From: Cobetia amphilecti
GTDB taxonomy: Bacteria > Pseudomonadota > Gammaproteobacteria > Pseudomonadales > Halomonadaceae
Direction of reading: 5' to 3'
DNA length: 64,000 nt
NCBI RefSeq assembly: GCF_020217465.1
Contig: NZ_CP084115.1
Coordinates: forward strand, 1,488,001-1,552,000
This document shows, piece after piece, positions 17,162 through 26,506 of the stretch. Position numbers and translations under genes: made by a program. Numbering within the stretch: the first letter of the stretch is position 1; the number at the start of each line of letters is the position of its first letter. The notes below the pieces were generated by a model, which saw only the letters and a program-made list of their open reading frames with translations, did no database searches and was not told the DNA's origin.

Positions 17162-18076
17162 ATGACGACACAGCCACAGGCGACTTCCTCGCAAGCGAAT
17201 GCTGGCGATGCCTCGCGAGGGGCGATACTGCGTGTCAGCCTGGTGCAGGCGGACCTGCGCTGGGAAGACCCGGCGGAGAACTGCCGCCTGCTCGGCGAGC
17301 AGCTGGATGCCGCTGGCCTGGTCATGGGCGCCGATGGCCGCAATGCCGAAACGGACCTGATCGTGCTGCCCGAGATGTTCGCTACCGGCTTCACCATGAA
17401 TTCGCGTGAGATGGCGCAGCCGATGGAGTCCAGCGAGAGCGTCGACTGGCTCAAGGCGCAGGCCATCTCCCGTGGTTGCGTGATGACCGGCAGCATCGCG
17501 GTGCTGGATGACGGCGAGTGTTACAACCGCATGCTGTGGGCCACGCCCGACGGCGAGGTGACGCACTACGACAAGCGCCATCTGTTCCGCATGGCCGGTG
17601 AGCATGAGCGTTATGGCATGGGCTATGAGCGGGTGCTGGTCGAGCTCAACGGCTTTCGGATTCAACTCTCGGTCTGCTATGACCTGCGCTTCCCGACCTG
17701 GCTGCGTCAGCGTCCCGTCATCGGTGGCGTGAGTGCTGCCGAGACCGCCGCCGACAGCGCCTTTGAATATGACCTGCTGCTGTGCGTGGCCAACTGGCCG
17801 GGCGTACGGCGTCATCCGTGGCGTACGCTGCTGCAGGCGCGCGCCATCGAGAATCTGGCCTATGTGGTGGGCGTCAACCGTGTGGGTGACGACGCCAACG
17901 GGCTGCACTATACCGGCGACTCCATGGTCTGCGACTTCAAGGGCGAGCCCATCCTCGACCCTGCGCCAGACCAGCCCTTCATCGAGACCGTGACGCTTGA
18001 ACGCGGCGCGCTCGACGAGTTTCGAACCAAGTTTCCGGCGTGGATGGACGCCGATCATTTCACTCTGGAGGCCTGA
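17162..18076 (+). CDS. Nitrilase-superfamily omega-amidase (YafV/Nit2-like)
   Basis: 304 residues; ATG follows a CAGGGAGG-type ribosome site. The Glu-Lys-Cys catalytic triad is evident: Glu in VLPEMFATGF (about residue 72), Lys in YDKRHLFRMAGEH (about residue 138) and Cys in LSVCYDLRFP (about residue 174). The M-x-F-x-x-G-F and DLRFPTW contexts match YafV/omega-amidases, which hydrolyse 2-oxoglutaramate in methionine salvage-linked transamination. A polar insertion of about 12 residues after RQRPVIGG is unusual. Its stop overlaps the next start by 1 nt. Confidence 0.85.
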   Translation: MTTQPQATSSQANAGDASRGAILRVSLVQADLRWEDPAENCRLLGEQLDAAGLVMGADGRNAETDLIVLPEMFATGFTMNSREMAQPMESSESVDWLKAQAISRGCVMTGSIAVLDDGECYNRMLWATPDGEVTHYDKRHLFRMAGEHERYGMGYERVLVELNGFRIQLSVCYDLRFPTWLRQRPVIGGVSAAETAADSAFEYDLLLCVANWPGVRRHPWRTLLQARAIENLAYVVGVNRVGDDANGLHYTGDSMVCDFKGEPILDPAPDQPFIETVTLERGALDEFRTKFPAWMDADHFTLEA

Positions 18077-18777
18077 TGCGCCTGGACAAATTCCTTACCG
18101 AAACCACGGATCTCAGCCGTAGCGATGCCAAGAAGGTCGTGCACCGCGGCGATGTCACCGTGGATGGTGAGGTAGTCAAGAACACCGCGAGCGCCGTCAA
18201 GGATGGCATGCGCGTCGAATGGAATGGCGAGCACCTGGAGCTGATGGGGCTGCGCTATCTGATGCTGTACAAGCCGGCCAATGTGGAATGCACCAGCAAG
18301 CCGGGCCTCTATGAGCGCGCGCATGACCTGATCGATCTGCCCAATGTCGAGCGCCTGAGCATCGTCGGGCGTCTCGATGTCGACACCACCGGTCTGGTGC
18401 TGATGACAGACGACGGCCAGTGGAACCACCGTGTCACCTCGCCCAAGAAGGCTTGTGCCAAGCGCTATCGCGTCACTCTGGCGCGTCCGCTGGAAGGCGA
18501 TGAGCTGGCGCGCGCCGTGGAGGACTTCGATCACGGCCTGATGCTGGATGGCGAAGAGAAGCCGACGCGTCCGGCGCGTCTCGAGATGGAAACCGCCACC
18601 GTGGGCCTGCTGTGGATCACCGAAGGCCGTTACCACCAGGTGAAGCGCATGTTCGCTGCCATCGGCAATCACGTCGAAGCCCTGCATCGCGAAGCCATCG
18701 GGGCTGTCGAGCTGGACCCGGAGCTGGAGCCGGGCGAATGTCGCTTCCTGCGTCCGGAAGAGATCGCCAGCTTCTGA
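18076..18777 (+). CDS. RsuA-family 16S rRNA pseudouridine synthase
   Basis: 233 residues: N-terminal S4 RNA-binding domain (MRLDKFLTE...RGDVTVDG) then a pseudouridine synthase domain with the catalytic aspartate in GRLDVDTTGLVL (about residue 104). KAYRV-type strand (KRYRVTL) and GRYHQVKRM motifs are intact. RsuA makes pseudouridine 516 in 16S rRNA. The start uses a TGATG overlap with the amidase gene; the pair appears translationally coupled. Confidence 0.87.
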   Translation: MRLDKFLTETTDLSRSDAKKVVHRGDVTVDGEVVKNTASAVKDGMRVEWNGEHLELMGLRYLMLYKPANVECTSKPGLYERAHDLIDLPNVERLSIVGRLDVDTTGLVLMTDDGQWNHRVTSPKKACAKRYRVTLARPLEGDELARAVEDFDHGLMLDGEEKPTRPARLEMETATVGLLWITEGRYHQVKRMFAAIGNHVEALHREAIGAVELDPELEPGECRFLRPEEIASF

Positions 18778-18826
18778 TCATTCGCTTCTGGTCGCTAGCT
18801 TCTGATTCATCGACGCATGCGTCATG

Positions 18827-18865
18827 AAAAGCCCCCGTCATTTTCACGAATGGCGGGGGCTTTTT
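18827..18865 (+). terminator. Rho-independent terminator
   Basis: AAAAGCCCCCGTCATT stem with complement (one wobble) and a TTTTT run, 50 nt after the pseudouridine synthase stop. Confidence 0.88.
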
Positions 18866-19069
18866 CATGCGCGTCGTTGGCCGCCGAGCCTTGTATCGAT
18901 CCAACGATCGCGCTTAAGGTAGGCAATTGTCTGCTCGTATTGTGAATTATTTACTGGAAGTGGGTTTTGCAGAAGTGGTATTTATGCAGAGGCCGTCTTC
19001 AATCAAACGCTTGTTTCCAGTATTTTCATGACAATGGCGTATTCATAACAACAACGAGGAAAATCCACT

Positions 19070-20077
19070 ATGTCGTCCCCCTTCTTCAAGTCGTCTCCCT
19101 TCACCAGGTCCCACCTGCTGAAACCTCTGCCACTGCGCATGGCGCTGGCGGGCAGTGGCCTGTTGCTGGCAACCCTGTCAGCGCCGGCGTCTGCCGCGGA
19201 AGATGCCAGTGTCGTGTTCGCGGCGCCGCCATGGCCGGGCGTGACCATGAAGACCGAGATCGCCTCCGAAGTCTTCGAGGCACTGGGTTACTCCCCCACC
19301 ACCCGCCAGCTGGGCGCGCAGATCACTTACGAAGGCATCTCGCTCGGGGAAGTCGATGTCTACCTGGCCGCCTGGTTGCCGGGGCAGAGCACCATGTACA
19401 AGGCGGCTATGGCAAAGGATGCCATGGTCGACTTCGGCAACAATGTGGATGGCGCACGTGCCAATTTCGCCGTGCCACGTTACGTGGCCGAAGCCGGTGT
19501 CACCTCACTGCATGACGTCGACAAGCCGGAATTTGCCGACAAGTTCGAAAAGACCATCTATTCCATCGAGATCGGCTCGGGCTCCAGTGAAATCGCCAAC
19601 CGTGCCGTCGATGAGGATATCTATGGCCTCGGCGATTGGGACCTCAAGGAGTCTTCCACTGCCGGCATGCTTGGTACAGTCGCCAATGCCATCAAGCGTG
19701 ATGAGTGGGTCATGTTCGTCGGCTGGACTCCGCACTGGATGGGCGTCGAATACGACATGGTCTTCCTCGATGACCCGGAAGACCTCTGGGGCCCGGGTGG
19801 TGGTGCCAGTGATGTGAAGACCTTGGCCAACAAGGCGTGGTCGGAAGCACATCCCAATGCATCCATCTTCCTGGACCAGATCTCCTTCACCTCCGAGGAG
19901 CAGAGTGAACTCATCTATGGCTATGGCAAGGAAGAGCGCCCGCAGGAAGAGGTGGCGGGAACCTGGATGAAGGCCAACCCGGCCAAGGTCAAGGCCTGGC
20001 TGGAAGGCGTGACCACCCGTGATGGCGAGCCTGCATGGCCGGCCGTCAAGGAGGCTCTCGGCCTGCCGGAGGCATGA
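19070..20077 (+). CDS. Glycine betaine/choline-type ABC transporter substrate-binding protein
   Basis: 335 residues with a clear signal peptide (hydrophobic AGSGLLLATLSAPASA, cleavage after about residue 42). The mature part is the OpuAC fold: the early WPGVTMKTEIASEVFEALGY, DVYLAAWLPGQ and the aromatic FVGWTPHWM stretch, which in ProX/ChoX forms the Trp cage for quaternary amines. No permease or ATPase gene lies beside it, so it is an orphan binding protein, possibly serving a transporter encoded elsewhere. Own terminator at 20138. Confidence 0.85.
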   Translation: MSSPFFKSSPFTRSHLLKPLPLRMALAGSGLLLATLSAPASAAEDASVVFAAPPWPGVTMKTEIASEVFEALGYSPTTRQLGAQITYEGISLGEVDVYLAAWLPGQSTMYKAAMAKDAMVDFGNNVDGARANFAVPRYVAEAGVTSLHDVDKPEFADKFEKTIYSIEIGSGSSEIANRAVDEDIYGLGDWDLKESSTAGMLGTVANAIKRDEWVMFVGWTPHWMGVEYDMVFLDDPEDLWGPGGGASDVKTLANKAWSEAHPNASIFLDQISFTSEEQSELIYGYGKEERPQEEVAGTWMKANPAKVKAWLEGVTTRDGEPAWPAVKEALGLPEA

Positions 20078-20137
20078 TCGACAGCTTGAAAAGGTGCCGC
20101 TGATCTTTGTGTATGCAACACCTTGAATATAGTGCCA

Positions 20138-20176
20138 AGAACACGAAGCCCGCTCATTGAGCGGGCTTCGTGTTCT
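20138..20176 (+). terminator. Rho-independent terminator
   Basis: Perfect 17-bp arms (AGAACACGAAGCCCGCT and complement) about 60 nt downstream of the binding-protein gene. Confidence 0.85.
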
Positions 20177-20390
20177 ACAGCAGCGAACGTGTCAAAAGCG
20201 TGCGCAGCGTCTGGACAGGAAATGGCCTCTGGCGTGCCGCGCAGCAGGGGGTGTACTCGTCGTCATGCAAATCTTGCATGGAAAATCCAAATAAAGAATT
20301 GGTCGCGGGATAGGGGCCTGTATCACCATCAGTCTGCACTCTGCGCTGCTTCCACGCGCAGCCAACAATAATGACAAGAAGGAAACACTC
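20177..20390. other. Leader region of the DAACS symporter gene
   Basis: Some 210 nt with an AT-richer middle (around 20265-20310) that is the likely promoter. The ribosome site AAGGAAACACTC lies just before the ATG. No riboswitch fold was evident. Confidence 0.45.
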
Positions 20391-21713
20391 ATGGCTGATT
20401 CAGGTTCTTCCTCCGCCCCGATACCTCGCTCTCCCGGGCCCATTGCGCGCTTTCTGTCTCCCTGGACACGTCTGGCGCTGTGGAAGCAGATCTTCATCGC
20501 GCTGGTTCTGGGTCTGGGGCTGGGCATCGTGCTCAACCAGACCGGGCGCGCCGATATCGCCGCCGATATCAAACCGCTGGGCGACCTGTTCATCCGCGGC
20601 ATCAAGATGCTGATCGTGCCGCTGGTCTTCATCTCACTGGTCACTGGCGTGGCCTCGCTCAACAACCTCTCCAAGATCGGCCGCTTGAGCGTCAAGACGC
20701 TGGTGCTCTATCTGGGCATGACGGCGGTCGCCATCACCATCGGCCTGGGGCTGGCCACCGTCTTCCAGCCGGGCGTCGGGATCGACCTGGGCAGCGCGGC
20801 CAATGTCGAGGTGCGTGAAGCGCCGACCGCCGTCGATACGCTGCTCGGGCTGGTACCGACCAATGCCGTCGAGGCCTTCGCCGAAGGCAATGTGCTGCAG
20901 ATCATCGTCTTCGCGATCCTGTTTGGCCTCTCCATCACGCTGGTGGGGGAGAAAGCTCGTCCGGTGCGCGTGTTCTTCGAGTCCGCGGCGGAAATCATCT
21001 ATCGCATGACCAGCATCATCATCGCCTTCACGCCCTACGGTGTCTTCGCCCTGATGACCTGGGTGGCCGGCACCTATGGCCTGGCAATGCTCGCGCCGCT
21101 GGCCAAGGTGATCGGCATCGTCTATCTCGGTTGCTTCGTGCATGCCGTCGTGGTCTATGGCGGCATGCTGCGCTTTCTGGCGCGCTTGAACCCGCTGCGC
21201 TATTTCCAGGGCAGTGTCGAGCCGATCATGCTCGCCTTCACCAGCACCTCCAGTTCCGGCACCTTGCCGGTGACCATGATGGCCGCCGAGCAGAATCTGG
21301 GCGTCAAGCGGGGTGTCTCGAGCTTCGTGCTGCCGCTGGGTGCGACCATCAACATGGATGGCACTGCGCTGTATCAAGGCGTCTGCGCGCTGTTCATCGC
21401 CCAGGCCTATGGCGTTGATCTGGGCATGACCGAATACGTCACCATCATCATGACCGCGACGCTGGGCTCCATCGGCACCGCCGGTGTGCCGGGTGCCGGC
21501 TTGATCATGCTCTCGCTGGTGCTGACCTCCGTCGGCCTGCCGCTGGAAGGCGTTGCCATCATCGCGGGTATCGATCGTGTGCTCGACATGGCGCGTACCG
21601 GCCTGAACGTGGCGGGTGACTGCGCCGTCAGCTGCCTGGTCGCCAAGAGCGAAGGCGAGCTGGACGAGGAAGTCTTCAATACGCCCCACGTCATGCGCTC
21701 AGAGCTCAGTTGA
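20391..21713 (+). CDS. Dicarboxylate/amino acid:cation symporter (DAACS, GltP-like)
   Basis: 440 residues. The transporter core is intact: the serine-rich re-entrant loop (AFTSTSSSGTLPVTM, near residue 282), the cation-binding GATINMDGTALYQG (near residue 318) and the second hairpin GSIGTAGVPGAG. These carriers import glutamate, aspartate or C4-dicarboxylates with protons or sodium. The next gene is an Asp/Glu racemase fusion, followed by a LysR gene, which suggests uptake and use of acidic or D-amino acids. Confidence 0.9.
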   Translation: MADSGSSSAPIPRSPGPIARFLSPWTRLALWKQIFIALVLGLGLGIVLNQTGRADIAADIKPLGDLFIRGIKMLIVPLVFISLVTGVASLNNLSKIGRLSVKTLVLYLGMTAVAITIGLGLATVFQPGVGIDLGSAANVEVREAPTAVDTLLGLVPTNAVEAFAEGNVLQIIVFAILFGLSITLVGEKARPVRVFFESAAEIIYRMTSIIIAFTPYGVFALMTWVAGTYGLAMLAPLAKVIGIVYLGCFVHAVVVYGGMLRFLARLNPLRYFQGSVEPIMLAFTSTSSSGTLPVTMMAAEQNLGVKRGVSSFVLPLGATINMDGTALYQGVCALFIAQAYGVDLGMTEYVTIIMTATLGSIGTAGVPGAGLIMLSLVLTSVGLPLEGVAIIAGIDRVLDMARTGLNVAGDCAVSCLVAKSEGELDEEVFNTPHVMRSELS

Positions 21714-21804
21714 GCGCTCTTGTCTGAACACCCACCGCGTCATCATCATCGGCTTGTCGGCATCCGCGTGATAAGCGTGTCAAAGACATCAGGAGAACAT
21801 CGTC

Positions 21805-23292
21805 ATGGAACGCCCCAACGCACCTTCACATAAAGCCAGCCCCTCTGTCGTTCGCTACGGCGTCGTGGGTGGCCTGGGGGCGATCGGCAGCGCGGATGTC
21901 CTGCTCAAGACGGTGCGCGCGGCGCAGTACTGCAAGCCGCCGGGCGGGGTGGATATCGCCTTCGAGCAACGCCACTTCGATGATGGGCCGGGAATCGCCG
22001 CGGAGGCCTACGACCCGCTGCGGCGCAAGTTCTACGTCTACAACGTGCTCAAGGACATGCAGGGCAAGGTCGAGAACGCGATGGTGCCATGCTTTCTCTC
22101 CCATACCTTTCTGGCCGAGATCACCCCGGAAATCAGCTTCAACGTCGTCGATATCTTCGATGCGCTGCTGGCGCGAATTCGCCGCGACTATCCCGAGGTG
22201 CGCAAGATCGGCGTGCTGACCTCAAGCTATGTGCGCGCCTCCGGCATCTTCGAGCAACGCTTCGGTGAGCCGGAGGCCACGCAAGACGGCGGCCTCGAGG
22301 TCATCTACCCCGATGCCACGCTGCAGCGTGATGCCCTGATGCAGGCCATCTATGGGCCGAGCGGCATCAAGAGCGGCCATCATGGTGGCGAGTGTCTGCA
22401 ACTGTTGCTCGAGGCCTGTGATGACCTGGTCAGTCAGGGTGCGGAGATCATCGTGCCGGGCCTGAGCGAGATTCCGGTGCTGATGGAATCGCTGCAGCCG
22501 CTGGTACCGGTGCCCTTGCTCGACTCCAACCTCATCTACGCCGAATACGCCCTGGGCGTGGACCGCGAGCGCGAGAATCGCAACTTCAAGCTTGGCGTGC
22601 TCGGTGGGGTAGGGCCGGCGGCCACGGTGGACTTCATGCGCAAGGTGGTCAGCCTGACGCGTGCCGAGCGCGATCAGGACCACCTCAAGATGGTGGTGGA
22701 GCAGAATCCGCAGATTCCCGATCGCACCGCCAATCTGATCGGCAAGGGCGAGGATCCGAGCATTCCGATGCTCGCGACCTGTCAGCGGCTGGAGGCCGAT
22801 GGCGCCAATGCCATCGCGATTCCCTGCAATACCGCGCATGCCTTCGTGGCGCGTATCCAGCCCTATATCGGCATCCCGATCATCAACATGCTGACGGCGG
22901 TGGTCGATCATATCGCGGCGATGCAGACGCCGGTGACGCGGGTCGGGTTGCTCGCGACCAGTGGCACCGTGACCAGTCGGGTCTACCACGACATCATCGA
23001 GGCCTCGGGGCGTGAAACGCTGGTGCCTGATGCGCGCTGTCAGACCCAGGTGATGGAGGCGATCTACGGGCATCACGGCGTGAAGGCGGGGCATACGACA
23101 GGGGAGTGCAGCGAGCATCTGCAGGCTGCCATTTCCCACCTGCTGGCGCGGGGCGCAGAAGTGATCATCCTGGGCTGTACCGAGCTTCCGTTGATCGAGC
23201 TAGATGCGGCACTGCGTGAGCGGGTAGCGCTGCTCGACCCCGCGGAAATTCTCGCGCAGCGCTGTGTGGCACTGGCGCAAGCCGAGGCCTGA
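21805..23292 (+). CDS. Tandem aspartate/glutamate racemase-family protein (two fused domains)
   Basis: 495 residues, about twice the usual 230-250. The C-terminal half (from about residue 258, LGVLGGVGPAATVDFM) has both catalytic cysteines, in AIPCNTAHAF and LGCTELPL. The N-terminal half starts with a parallel VVGGLGAIGSADVL; its first site reads MVPCFLSHTF, while the second has PGLSEIPV, with glycine-leucine where the other half has cysteine-threonine. So only the C-terminal half looks fully competent as a two-base racemase. The N-terminal half may be regulatory or act differently. It lies 91 nt after a GltP-like symporter. Confidence 0.82.
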   Translation: MERPNAPSHKASPSVVRYGVVGGLGAIGSADVLLKTVRAAQYCKPPGGVDIAFEQRHFDDGPGIAAEAYDPLRRKFYVYNVLKDMQGKVENAMVPCFLSHTFLAEITPEISFNVVDIFDALLARIRRDYPEVRKIGVLTSSYVRASGIFEQRFGEPEATQDGGLEVIYPDATLQRDALMQAIYGPSGIKSGHHGGECLQLLLEACDDLVSQGAEIIVPGLSEIPVLMESLQPLVPVPLLDSNLIYAEYALGVDRERENRNFKLGVLGGVGPAATVDFMRKVVSLTRAERDQDHLKMVVEQNPQIPDRTANLIGKGEDPSIPMLATCQRLEADGANAIAIPCNTAHAFVARIQPYIGIPIINMLTAVVDHIAAMQTPVTRVGLLATSGTVTSRVYHDIIEASGRETLVPDARCQTQVMEAIYGHHGVKAGHTTGECSEHLQAAISHLLARGAEVIILGCTELPLIELDAALRERVALLDPAEILAQRCVALAQAEA

Positions 23293-23430
23293 TCAGCGCT
23301 GCATCCATCCCGTCAGCCAGTGAAGAGAGCTTGAAGAAAAGACACGCAGCGACGCGATATACTGCGCTCACGCAGGCGCGCTGTGTGCCTTTGTCTCATT
23401 CATGCCTCTCTTCAGGTGCTCGCCGTGGAA

Positions 23431-24375
23431 ATGAACTGGCTGGAAGATTTCCTCACCCTGGCGGTGACGCGTAACTTCTCGCGCGCCGCCACCCTGCGCA
23501 ACGTGACGCAACCGGCCTTCAGCCGTCGTATTCGCAATCTGGAATACTGGGTCGGCGCTACCCTGATCGACCGCAGCCTGTTCCCCGTCGGCCTGACCCC
23601 CGCAGGCGAATCCTTCCAGCGCACCGCCCAGGATGCGCTCTCGGTATTGCGCGTCGGCCGCGATGAGGCGCTCGGCTTCGTGCCCAAGATAGAGGAAGTC
23701 GTCTCGATTTCCGCCTCGCACACGCTGGCGGTCAGCTTCTTCGTCGACTGGCATGAACAGCTGCAAAACCGACTGGGCAATCTCAAGGCACGCATCGTGC
23801 CCGACCACGTCGCCGGCTGTGTCGATGCCCTGATCAGCGGCAACTGTGATCTGATGCTGGCCTACAACAGCCCGCTACTCCCTACGCTCACCGACATCGT
23901 GCGCTATCCCTCCATCGTGCTCGGCTCCGAGCGACTGGTGCCCGTCAGTGCCGTCGATGACACAGGCCAGGCGCTTTACTCCCTCGACAGCGACTCGCCG
24001 CAACCCTATCTCTGCTACTCCAGTGACAGCTATCTCGGCCGATTGACCGCACTGATCATTGGCCGCCAGAACCTCGCCGCGCGCCTCAACTTCCGCTACG
24101 AATGCTCGATGTCTGACGTGCTCAAGCGTGGCGCTCTCGCCGGTAGCGGCATCGCCTGGGTGCCGGAACGCGCCGTGCGCGACGAGCTGGCTGCCGGGCG
24201 TCTCGTCATCATCAGCGATGACAGCCACACCGCGCCGCTGGACATTTGCCTCTTCCGCCACGCCGAGCACGACCAGCGCGTGGCCGAACATATCTGGCAA
24301 GCCTGCCTGACCGCTGAAGACGAAACCCTCGAGCCAGACCAGCCGCCTGCTGGCGGCGTGCCAGAGAAGGGATAG
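23431..24375 (+). CDS. LysR-family transcriptional regulator
   Basis: 314 residues from the ATG at 23431 (context GTGGAAATG). The N-terminal winged helix (MNWLEDFLTLAVTRNFSRAATLRNVTQPAFSRRIRNLE) is complete, with the substrate-binding domain starting around residue 90. Located just after the symporter and racemase genes on the same strand, it probably controls them, responding to an amino acid; this is inference from position. The weak coding differences in the tail (Pro-rich, residues 300-314) are not conserved in the family. Confidence 0.85.
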   Translation: MNWLEDFLTLAVTRNFSRAATLRNVTQPAFSRRIRNLEYWVGATLIDRSLFPVGLTPAGESFQRTAQDALSVLRVGRDEALGFVPKIEEVVSISASHTLAVSFFVDWHEQLQNRLGNLKARIVPDHVAGCVDALISGNCDLMLAYNSPLLPTLTDIVRYPSIVLGSERLVPVSAVDDTGQALYSLDSDSPQPYLCYSSDSYLGRLTALIIGRQNLAARLNFRYECSMSDVLKRGALAGSGIAWVPERAVRDELAAGRLVIISDDSHTAPLDICLFRHAEHDQRVAEHIWQACLTAEDETLEPDQPPAGGVPEKG

Positions 24376-24476
24376 GTAAAGAAAGGGCCCGGAGAAGAAA
24401 GAATACGGAAAGGGCACGCAAGGCAAAGAGCACGCAAGGCAAAGAGCAGGGCAATGACCTGAAATCATCGCCAGAG

Positions 24477-24521
24477 CACAACGCAAGACGGGAGCCACCA
24501 GGGCTCCCGTCTTGCGTTGTG
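24477..24521. terminator. Strong stem-loop terminator between convergent genes
   Basis: Perfect 20-bp arms (CACAACGCAAGACGGGAGCC and complement) with a 5-nt loop, between the LysR gene and the convergent small gene at 24603. Confidence 0.82.
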
Positions 24522-24602
24522 GCATCTAAGCGCATCTGACCGTATCTGAGCGCATCTCAGCTCACAGCCTATCGACCGCAGCTGCAAGTCATGCAACGCC
24601 TC

Positions 24603-24956
24603 TCACGACAGTCGACGCGAGTTGGCCGTTGTGCGCTTGTGCAACGGCTTGATGAAGAGGGTGCCCGTCGTCCACCACGGCGCCACCTTGCCGCCCGTCA
24701 TCGCGTTCATCCAAGCCTTCTGCATCACGAACCACATCTCCCAGCTGGCCGCGATCTTCTCCGACACCATCTTCTGGTTCTCGGTGATCATCTTCGGGTC
24801 CAGCGGCGACTGGGTTCCCCACAACTGAGTGCGCGACATGATGGTCGACATGGCCGTCGACCACATCTCTACCGACGTCGTGCCCAGTTTCCAGACATCG
24901 AACATTGCAGCCGGCGTCGTCGGGACCAACTCTGACCAGGCAGGTTGTTTAGCCAT
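24603..24956 (-). CDS. Small phasin-like hypothetical protein
   Basis: 117 residues from an ATG with a TTGGAGAG ribosome site. Helical and Trp/Met-rich (VWKLGTTSVEMWSTAMSTIM, then MWFVMQKAWMNAM), ending in a basic PLHKRTTANSRRLS tail. Small proteins with that sort of tail occur around polyhydroxyalkanoate genes and are loosely called phasin-like. No definite family could be assigned. It is the last backbone-type gene before the island and its upstream region carries a perfect palindrome at 25182. Confidence 0.6.
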   Translation of the reverse strand: MAKQPAWSELVPTTPAAMFDVWKLGTTSVEMWSTAMSTIMSRTQLWGTQSPLDPKMITENQKMVSEKIAASWEMWFVMQKAWMNAMTGGKVAPWWTTGTLFIKPLHKRTTANSRRLS

Positions 24957-25538
24957 TGTGCTCTCCAAGTAAGGAACCTGAGTACATTGATACGCCTGTT
25001 TTTGCTGCAGTGCAATATGAGTTTTGGCTGTGAGACGAAACGAGGCAATTTGGAGCCTCGATTATCACCACTTTCTATAATAATCAGTGAGTTACCGATG
25101 GGCGATGGGTGGAGAAGCCGGAATTTTCCGTGCCTGGGCGGAAATTTCCCGTGAGAGCGAGGAAAGTGGATTTTTGAGCGTTGTAAGTCATGACTTACAC
25201 GCCTGTTAACTCTAAGTAAAGAATCTCGACAGAGATTCATTCGCTTGTAGGTCTGCGATGGTCCAGGCGGTGGAGATCTCCGCTGTATGTTCTGTTCAGG
25301 GGATGGGGTGGGGAGCGGTCAATAGCTAAATGGATATCCAGTGTACCGTTCAGGCGATGCTGAGGGGTGATAACAATAAATACATTATCGCTCTAGGCTC
25401 GGACTCCGTTATAATTAGCATTCACGAAACAACGTTACATTCTAATCTATCCATGGCTTAGGTCTCGGCTGGATGCTGAGGTTGGGACGAGACGGTGCTC
25501 ACTAGCTGGGCGTCGTGCGGTAGCCGTGCATTAGGAAG
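24957..25538. other. Gene-free junction between backbone and island
   Basis: About 580 nt upstream of the phasin-like gene, increasingly AT-rich and with no credible reading frame. It contains one perfect palindrome (25182-25199) and ends at the inverted repeat of a decayed IS3 element. No tRNA gene or attachment-site duplication was found. Confidence 0.55.
25182..25199. promoter_or_regulatory. Perfect 18-bp palindrome, possible operator
   Basis: TGTAAGTCATGACTTACA is a perfect palindrome with no spacer, of the size bound by dimeric helix-turn-helix repressors. It lies about 225 nt upstream of the phasin-like gene. No terminator-like T-tract follows. Confidence 0.4.
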
Positions 25539-26420
25539 TGAGGTGGACTCCATCCTTGGGACCACCTGACAGGTCATCTAAGCTCGGATCATCATCGGCG
25601 TCAGGCCGCCTGGCTCAATGGTTGTGAGAAGTACACTTCATCGAGTGTTACATCGTCCAGCCCATGGTGGGGCCGCTCCTTGTTGTACTAAGCGAAGTAA
25701 CGCTTAAGATCCCTTCGCAAGTGGACGCCACTCTCGAAAGCCTTCAGGTAAACACACGCGTACTTCACGCTGCGCCAGAGTTGTTCCACGAAAATGTTGT
25801 CCTGGTAACACTTTTTCCCCTCCATGCTGATCCGGGCATCATGGGCTTCCAGAATTTCGGTAACGCCTCGCTGGTGAACTGACAGCTTTAGATCTGTATT
25901 GAATATCTCGGGCTTTCCATAGCACGCCAGGGCTTCCTCCAGCGCATCGATACAGAAGCCCGTATCCAGAGTGTTGGAGACCCGCCAGGCCAACACACGC
26001 ATTGATCAGGCGCATTAACTCCAGATCATAGGCCCGTAGCGCCTTACGCTGGTAGTAATTTGAGAAGCGACTGATATCGAGTAGCTGGCACTGGCGTCGG
26101 AGGCTGATGTCGGGCGCCTGGGACTAAACAACTAGAGCCAGACGCTTGGCCCGGCTCAACGACCGAGCCTGCGTGACGAAAAATCCCGTACTACCGTCAG
26201 CTTGCCGATCTCGCGGTAGAGCGTATCGATACCCTCCTGAGTCTTCTGGACAACCTTACCTGGACTCTTGCTCCCGAAGACGCCGGTGGCGTTGTTCAGC
26301 AGTTCGCGTTTCCACTGACTCACAATGGTTGGATGGATTTCGAAGGGAGCCGCGATCTTCGACGTGGGCCGTTCCCCCTTGAGGGCGGCGAGGGCTACTT
26401 TGGTTCCTGGGTTCATAGAA
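25539..26420 (-). mobile_element. Decayed IS3-family element, copy 1
   Basis: Left inverted repeat at 25539 (TGAGGTGGACTCCATCC) corresponds to TGAAGTGGACCCCATCC of the longer copy at 48646. Relative to that copy it has lost about 300 nt in the middle of orfB (joint near 26001) and everything beyond about 26406, including the right repeat. Many point differences indicate long decay. Confidence 0.8.
25601..26416 (-). pseudogene. IS3-family transposase remnant, copy 1
   Basis: Reading the minus strand, an orfA-like start fragment (KVALAALKGERPTSKIAAPFE, HTH region, 26156-26410) is followed by fragments of the DDE integrase domain (DAPEISMEGKK-type and SVKYACVYLKAF, 25690-26000) with stops, frameshifts and the deletion described for the element. 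It cannot make a transposase. Confidence 0.8.
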
Positions 26421-26506
26421 TAACCGCAGCACTTTGGACCGCACGATAGAGGCAGGGGGGCAGCGCCGGTACCCTTCTCGGCTCACCGACCAAAGTGAAG
26501 TAGAGC

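Noticed and set aside
20634..21689. Long minus-strand open frame opposite the DAACS symporter
   Set aside because: It is rich in His, Gln, Asp and Arg, as expected for the antisense of a GC-rich gene, and the plus-strand product has all the transporter motifs.
22222..23139. Long minus-strand open frame opposite the racemase gene
   Set aside because: Antisense composition; the plus strand encodes complete racemase motifs.
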